Assembly (NCBI GenBank): GCA_009869945.1
Contig: WIXG01000254.1
Span: 1 to 64,000 of the forward strand
Length of the DNA stretch: 64,000 nt
Reading direction: 5' to 3'
DNA from: Mesaphorura yosii
Lineage: Eukaryota; Arthropoda; Collembola; Poduromorpha; Tullbergiidae
This document shows, one piece after another, positions 58,084 to 64,000 of this stretch (positions within the stretch are counted from its first letter, which is position 1; every line of letters begins with the position of its first letter). Both the position numbers and the translations under genes were made by a program. The notes under the pieces were generated by a model, which saw only the letters and a program-made list of their open reading frames with translations, was not told the DNA's origin and did no database searches.

Positions 58084-58701
58084 ATGGGACACGAAAAGCA
58101 TACGGCCGTCCCAAGTTTTGCACTCTTCGTATTGGTCATTGGAGGTCATTATGTTAACTGTTCATCATTGGCGCTGGTGCCATTCGACCAGCTCGGCACG
58201 CATTCGTTGTACCTGCCCGGACTTACAGGTCCCGACGGTCACCACGTAGCAAAGAGAATGTTAACCATAACCAGGGTTCGCTCGAATTCGTAAAACCCAG
58301 TCGGCAATCAATCGCCGGTTTGTTTTTGAGAGTAGAGATCCCTGTACGGACATGGAGACCTGACGATCGCTAACTTCAATGTACAAGCCGACATCAAGTA
58401 CCGGTAGAGCTGCACGTACTTCACGTCAACCGTCGTGAATGAAGACGACGGGCCGCAGGAAATCGCTTTTCAAGTCGTGCTTCCTGAAACTGGGTTTATT
58501 TCGAAATTCGTGATGTGACGTTTACGTTTGGCATATTTGGCTTGGCATTCTCTCCTGTAATTGCTAAATACGATTGAATTTCATGTACAGGGAAATTGAT
58601 GGCCCCACATATGAGGCCTATGTCAAGGAGAAGGAAGAGGCGAAGGACATCTACAACAGGGCGCAGTCCCGAAGACAAACAGCTGGCCTCGTGGAGCTAA
58701 A
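58084..58701 (+). pseudogene. ITIH-like (VIT domain) pseudogene fragment
   Basis: A signal-peptide-like start at 58084 is followed by pieces of a vault/inter-alpha-trypsin VIT domain. FTSTVVNEDDGPQEIAFQVV and LPETGFISKFVM join through a GT-AG intron (donor near 58513, acceptor near 58589) to EIDGPTYEAYVKEKEEA, DIYNRAQSRRQTAGLVELK. These match inter-alpha-trypsin-inhibitor heavy chains. However, an in-frame TAG interrupts the domain just before SCTYFTS, and no von Willebrand A domain or further exon follows the donor at 58702. The copy therefore appears truncated and dead. Intact relatives stabilise hyaluronan matrix. Confidence 0.65.
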
Positions 58702-58830
58702 GTGAGTGCCGTGCGAGTCACGTGTGATATTGTTGTTGATAAGTTGTTTAAAAGTGTTTATTGGTTGTGACTGTTTGTTCCTTGATTTCATTCCCGACAC
58801 TCGAACGTGTTCAATGTCAATGTGCCGGAG

Positions 58831-60371
58831 TTATGAACGTCCGTTGCAATTGCAATTGCAATTACAATTGCACTCCGTTGATGTGGTGGGACACTCAGTC
58901 GCGGTCGTTTCAGTGGACGACGACGTCGTTGGGCAGGCGCACTCGGGTGGCTCAATCGTAGTGCAAGGCTCCGGAGGTACCGTTGTGGGTTCCGTACATG
59001 GCGTTCGCTCAGGACAACTGGCGGTGGTGTCTGGAGCTGCAAGTTGCAAATGCGCATACGTTTAGAAAGCAGAGAGGCAGCAGTACTAGCTTACCAACTA
59101 CAGAAAAGCGTTAACAAAAAGACGGGCAATTTGTATTGGACGGAATGTAATTCAGAATTCACCTTCGGTCGTGGTGGTCTCTTCTAGCATGGAATACAAA
59201 ATCAGGATAGACTTCGAAGGCACTTTTGAGCCGTCTGGTTCTGTTGCAATGACTTCAATCACAGCGACACGATTTTTCCTCTCTGCGAAATAGGCTGAAT
59301 CCGGGGCAATCTCGAATCGCACATGGCCATCGCTGTCAATGCTAACCAAGTCCGCCGCATCCCCAGCGTCGCCAATCGACAGTTGCTTGTCCGTCGCTGT
59401 CTCGTGCGCTGATTCCTTTTTCACCGTTGCTGCCCTCTGGCACGAATTCGTCACCAATGCTCATTGGGGTATTAATTTCGAATGAGAAAAGCGGACTTGA
59501 GAATTCTGGCGGAAGCAAGGCTGTGATGTCGAGATTGAGTAAAGCGCTCGCCATGTGCTCGCCGTCCGTTGCCATAATTTGTATGACAGATTCGTCAAAT
59601 TTCAACTGCTGACCATCCACCAAGAACACGCCGACGTCGTATGTGTATGGTCGTCCCTCTGATCGCGAAGGTACAATTCTAACCTTCTCATCAAGATTTG
59701 TCGAAAAACTGAGATTGGCAAATGCCAGATTAAAATCAGCATCTGTGACGATAATCGGTTCCTTGTTCAGGGGAACGCGTTCAGGCCAGGGCAGAGTGAT
59801 GTTGGAAATGTACGATTCTGCTTCAAAAACCGGATCCTCATTGTTGATGTCAACTAGGGCAAATTGGATTATAAATTCTGTCTCTCCGTCGTCTACACAA
59901 TTAACTACCATCGTCTCGTGAAAAATGCAATAAGTATCCCCTGCCTGCCCCGTGCATTTCTCGAGCAGCATGTAATCTTCAAGTCGCCGTCCAACAGAGA
60001 TCACAACGGTTTTGTCATGATATTCAAAATCCATGTATTCGCTCTCAGAAGTCGGGACCCCTAAAAGGGTGGTGCCATCGGTCGCGTTAAGCGTCCTGTT
60101 AAGCATTGTGTGAAGCTTTTAATCAATTTGGTCTCTTTCCTATTTTCGTGGTTGAACTGGAAACTCACACAAGTTCATCTCCATTGTTCTCAGGACGCGA
60201 TGGAAGTGCTATAATTCGGTTGTACCCCTGGAAGAGGCACTCTGTCAATAAAAGCACACTGAGTCAGCCTTAATAGAAGACCAGGGCCAAATCTAGCGAG
60301 TTACCTGCGTCCGCAAAATGACCGTCGTGCCCAAGAGTTATGAGCAACACTCCAAGACATGCCAATGCCAT
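58831..60371 (-). CDS. Cadherin-like secreted protein with Thr/Cys tail, apparent frameshift
   Basis: Exons 60371-60305 (signal peptide, MALACLGVLLITLG), 60241-60169, 60095-59163 and 59036-58831. The long exon encodes cadherin-like extracellular repeats: DINNEDPVFEAESY matches the D-N-DN-P-F linker, with calcium-type DADF and ATDGEHMASALLNLDITA. A frame change occurs around 59380-59450: similarity continues in the next frame (SIDSDGHVRFEI, VIEVIATEPDGS). I found no intron with matching phases, so an indel or pseudogene is possible. The last exon encodes a Thr/Pro/Cys stalk ending in CNCNCNCN from a GCAATT-type hexamer repeat. No transmembrane helix or catenin-binding tail is seen. Confidence 0.55.
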
Positions 60372-61180
60372 TTGTGAGAGATGAAGAACTATGCACTCAT
60401 ACAAACTTCTTAAATCTGAAGTATTGTATCTATTACTACTAGAAATGCGAATTGGCATTCGGTTTTGTCGCCGTTTCACAAATTTTAAACCAACCTAACC
60501 TCTATTTCTAGTACTTTCACTTGGTACATACGAGACGATCTGTCAATATTTGCACTGGAGCATTTGGAAATCGTAATTGCAAATTATTATTATACATTTA
60601 TTATTGACTCATATTTGGTTAGGATGAGTGTACATTCAACTACGTTCAGCATTCGGAGGATATTCTAATATCTTCATGCTATCATCACAAGAGATTCATA
60701 GTATCAGTTATCATGCAGTACAAGAAATGTTTAAGCACATTTTCTTCTTGTCTGGCTGTTCAGGCCTGAAAGACGTTTCACCTGAATCTGTAGAGTGCAA
60801 AGTGCTCTCGTCCATTCTCAAGGAGTGCGTACGCGGGGTCTGCTCGCCCTTTGTCCCTGGATCAATACGAGGCAACCGTCTGTCAATATTTGCATTGGAA
60901 GTGGAAGTGGCTTGGCAAAGTAATTACAGCACTAGCGAATTATGGCACTTAATCATCACCCTGATCAAGATATCTTGTGACAAATTACACCGAACTACTA
61001 AATGGAGTTGTTCAAATGAGCTTCGAGTTTCTGGACGATTCGGCCCACTGGAACAAAATTGGAAAATTAACCTTTCAAACTGACTGGCTCAACTTTGTCT
61101 AATGATAATTAGTGGAAATTGCCGATCGTCCTTTAAAAATAGTTCAACTCTTCCCATAAAAGAACCTGAGACAAATTGCG
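60372..61180. other. Intergenic with a short duplicated segment
   Basis: A CTGTCAATATTTGCA segment occurs at about 60541 and again near 60877 with similar flanks. An open frame at 60628-61083 lacks an ATG start and recognisable domains; it may be a decayed exon. Confidence 0.4.
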
Positions 61181-62586
61181 ATGTTGTCAGACGCCAAGAT
61201 GACTTCGACTCAAGCAAAAGCGCATGCTTGTCTCTGCCTCATCTTTCGGTTGACCTGCACACTAAAACTGGTGCCCTATTCCTGGAACTGCAAAACTCGG
61301 CGCCTCAACAAGCTGAACTGGCTCGGTTGGGCCGTTTTCTATGCGATCGCATGCATATCGCCAGTGTCATGCACTTTCATGGTGGTGAGGTACATCCAGG
61401 CTCAGAATTTGAGTCTACCGACTCGAATCCGGGTCATGAACATCATTTGGGGGCTCGCGTACGCGCTCATCTTTCTCTGCAAAACGCAAGTGATTATAAG
61501 GGCCAACGAAATCATGGCGTTTGGAAATGCGTTGCTGGAAGAACGAGAGAGAGTACTGGCTCGGGAGAAAGTGCTTCTGGAAGAGAAGGAAGCCAAGCCC
61601 AAGGCAAAGGAGGCAAAGGACCAGCCGGTGGATTGGATTTCTTTCATCATATTCGGGGGTACCTTTCTTCTCTTCGTGAATCCACCGCTGCATAGCGTCG
61701 TCCTGCTGGACACTCCATGCGCCCCGCAGTACTGGAGCTCTCTGATTCTCCCATGCAAGTGGATGGGAGACAGCCCGGTGCCTCTCATTCAACTCACGCC
61801 GTACCTGCTCTGGGAGTATTTTGCCATCACTGACATGATGACCCTCGTCGCATTCCTGTGGGGAATAATCTTCATGGGGCTTAACTGGATCAAGGATGAA
61901 GTACTGGCATACATGTCAAAGTGAGTCGCAGCAGATCAATAGACAGCTAAAACTCATTAATAATATTATTTTGTCTTTTCCTTCACTTTTCTAGTGACCT
62001 CTCAGCAAACTGCGTCCTTCAAGAAGAGAGTGCTCGCTCTGGCTCAAAATCGGTGGGAAACTCAGGCGCACGTGAACACAAAAGCGGCTACATCGCCGCT
62101 ATCTTGGAATACCGCCAAGCCCAAGTCTTGACTCGGTTCGTTAATGACGCCTTTCACCTGTACTTGCAATACTGGCCGTCTCTGATCTACCTCATCGGGG
62201 GCACGATGCTCTTCGCGGCAATACGATTCACTCACCTGGCGTTTCATATCTTTCTCGTGTTTCCCGCTTGTGGAATCCGATGCGTCCTGGAAATCACGAC
62301 TCAGATGGAAGCTGCTGCCAATGTGAACCTGGCAGGTGAGCAGTATATGAGGCACGTCGAGTCTAATATACGGGCAGCGATAACGAGCAAGGACATGGCG
62401 TTTGCGAGGTATCTGACAAAATTCCGGAAGTCGTGCACGAAACTGACATGCAATGCTGGCTCGTTGTACACGCTGGAGAAGACGATTGTGCTCGTGAGCC
62501 TCAGCAACTGCACTCAGCTCGTCTTCAACCTACTCGTAGCGTTCCCAACGGCCCAGGAAGGGAATTGGGGCCAGAAACTGGTGTAG
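61181..62586 (+). CDS. Orphan multi-TM receptor-like protein, copy 2
   Basis: Exons 61181-61920 and 61995-62586 give 443 residues. It parallels copy 1 throughout: KLVPYSWNCKTRRLNK, PTRIRVMNIIWGLAYAL, NALLEERERVLAREK, CAPQYWSSLILPCKWMGD, then after the intron at the same phase LTRFVNDAFHLYLQY, IRFTHLAFHIF, FRKSCTKLTCNAGSLYTLEK and a C-terminal EGNWG. The loop after the charged segment is shorter than in copy 1 (Lys/Ala-rich). Same orientation, 3.5 kb apart; the spacer holds the cadherin-like gene on the other strand and the ITIH pseudogene. An AATAAATAAA follows near 62733. Confidence 0.75.
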
Positions 62587-64000
62587 GTGTAGGCAAATTC
62601 AACGCTGGGCAGGATTAATTAATGAGACGTACGTTTCGTGGACGTGAACATATCACTGATTATGTAGTAATTGTAGTAATTAACGAGGATGACCCTACCC
62701 TATCACGAATTGATAACTGAATGCAGTATGCATAATAAATAAATTTCATGTAATTTAGTCGAAATAAAAGGTAGCAGCTCACTTCCATGTGTCAAACCAT
62801 TCATTCATTCGGACACTAATAGCAATCTTTATTTTCATTATTCATTCAATGTGTCAATTGATTAGATACCATGTGCTAGTTTATGATATTAATGAAGAAG
62901 TGTACACGAACTGAATTCAGATTACTGCATAATTCCTTGCTTCCTTTATGAATTTATCCAGCTATTTCTAATTGGTATATTTTTAAATGTTAAAGTTCTA
63001 ACTTCTTGTTCTAGCCAAAGAAACTGCAACAATGCGTACATAATTTAATATTTACAACAATGCTGTCTAGACTTTCTACCAGTATATCCTGAGGTTCTAT
63101 GAGTTCCGGGTCAAACTGCTTTTTCCTATCTAAACTGTCTATTTTGATGTACTGTTTGCACTTTTGCTCTGGACAGTTGCTGCACGAGTCACTTTACTGC
63201 TTTACTTTCGTGCTTTACTTCTTCACAACATGAAGAAGGGGCGAGTATTGGGTAATTTCAGCAGCATTAATTATTGTATTGCATTGGTCGAATTCTGAGC
63301 ATTCGAACGTAAACAGTTTGAATGCTCTAGGCATTAAATATCAAAATCTCAAGGGCAGAAATTTGCCGATTTGCGCTGAATTTGTTGTCAGCAAATTACA
63401 ATAAATTAAAGTAATCAATTGACAACCTTGAACCGAAAGCAGCAAAAGACACAACTAAAAATGTCGTTGGCCTAATATTCCGTGCACTTGTGGAACGGGC
63501 ACGAACTCTCACTGCCTTAGCAGTCGAAGGTCGAAGGCATTCATGACTTTGAGCTGAGATGTGATCGAATGAGTCATCCATTCTTTGAGTAGTGATCATT
63601 CTTCTGCCTGCCTGCCCTGGTCCTTATCTCGTTTAGTGCTCTGCTCTGGTATGATCTTGAGCTTATAAACACACAATACTAACAAGTATGTAATTTGTGT
63701 GGGTTAACACGAGCACGGACACAAAGGCAAAGAAAAGACATAAATTCCGAAAAATGAGCCGATAAGCACTTTTGTCAACAGTCGACTCGACATTATAAGA
63801 AGAGAAGTTGTACCTTGTCTTCCTTCGCGCCTCGTCCTGGGTGAACTTTGGATTCATTTCGAACTGAGGATTACACTTCTCCTGCCATTGCCATAATCGC
63901 GGTACCAATTAGTTTGCTCTCTGCTTAGTCACTCACTCAGACTCCCTCCTGAGCGGAGCAGCAAGTCAGCTCCCGTCAGCACAACTTTTACTAATTTTAT
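62587..64000. other. Right edge, no supported gene
   Basis: Polyadenylation signals for copy 2 lie near 62733-62764. A minus-strand open frame at 63663-63908 has one hydrophobic helix but no ATG at its start and could be the end of a gene outside the window. Confidence 0.45.

Noticed and set aside
60628-61083. 151-codon plus-strand frame
   Set aside because: Starts without ATG, has no recognisable domain; kept only as a possible decayed exon in the intergenic note.
63663-63908. 81-codon minus-strand frame with one hydrophobic helix
   Set aside because: No ATG at its 5' end and no family match; could be a partial exon but cannot be supported.

Overview
The window is nuclear DNA of a small-genome invertebrate, most likely an arthropod. 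The reasons are GT-AG introns of only about 60 to 110 bp, genes packed on both strands every 2 to 4 kb, a Takeout/JHBP haemolymph carrier, a Diedel-like cysteine motif, a CYP2-clan P450 with a microsomal anchor and an arthropod TATA plus TCAGT-type promoter. Several secreted families (kelch propellers, secreted CRAL-TRIO proteins, Cys-Tyr repeat proteins, orphan 7TM receptors with a PY-W motif near the N-terminus) resemble what I associate with springtails (Collembola). That placement is inference from memory and could be wrong.

Layout. 0-7 kb: a doubtful minus-strand gene, a soluble acetylcholine-binding-protein-like gene, a coiled-coil C-type lectin and the Wnt acyltransferase Porcupine. 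7-12.6 kb: an orphan promoter, a secreted kelch propeller, a small membrane protein and a coiled-coil CAP protein. 12.6-18 kb: a receptor tyrosine kinase with a trypsin-like pseudoprotease plus two LDLa modules outside the membrane, then a decayed ionotropic-receptor-like gene. 19-27 kb: Takeout/JHBP protein, a four-TM protein, an odd tRNA, a Diedel-like plus EF-hand protein and a secreted gamma-glutamylcyclotransferase-like protein. 29-36.8 kb: an LRR membrane protein, a cathepsin L pseudogene, BRAP and a small membrane protein. 37.5-41.5 kb: two secreted CRAL-TRIO genes in tandem and a Cys-rich repeat protein. 42-49.2 kb: an intronless DUF5077/DUF3472-type protein, INTS11 and neugrin head to head, and a P450. 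49.5-53.5 kb: two paralogous microprotein genes flanking ferroportin. 54.6-62.6 kb: a third secreted CRAL-TRIO gene, two paralogous orphan multi-TM receptors, an ITIH-like pseudogene and a cadherin-like gene. The last 1.4 kb shows no supported gene.

The genes do not form one pathway. Housekeeping genes (Porcn, Brap, Ints11, Ngrn, ferroportin) are mixed with lineage-specific secreted and receptor genes. The most unusual items are the protease-like/LDLa/tyrosine-kinase receptor, the TM-less nicotinic-type ligand-binding domain, the Diedel-like/EF-hand fusion, the paired microproteins sharing a 57-nt first exon, and the tRNA with a 6-nt surplus in its anticodon arm. Exon boundaries were placed by eye from GT-AG sites and reading phase; there is no transcript evidence.
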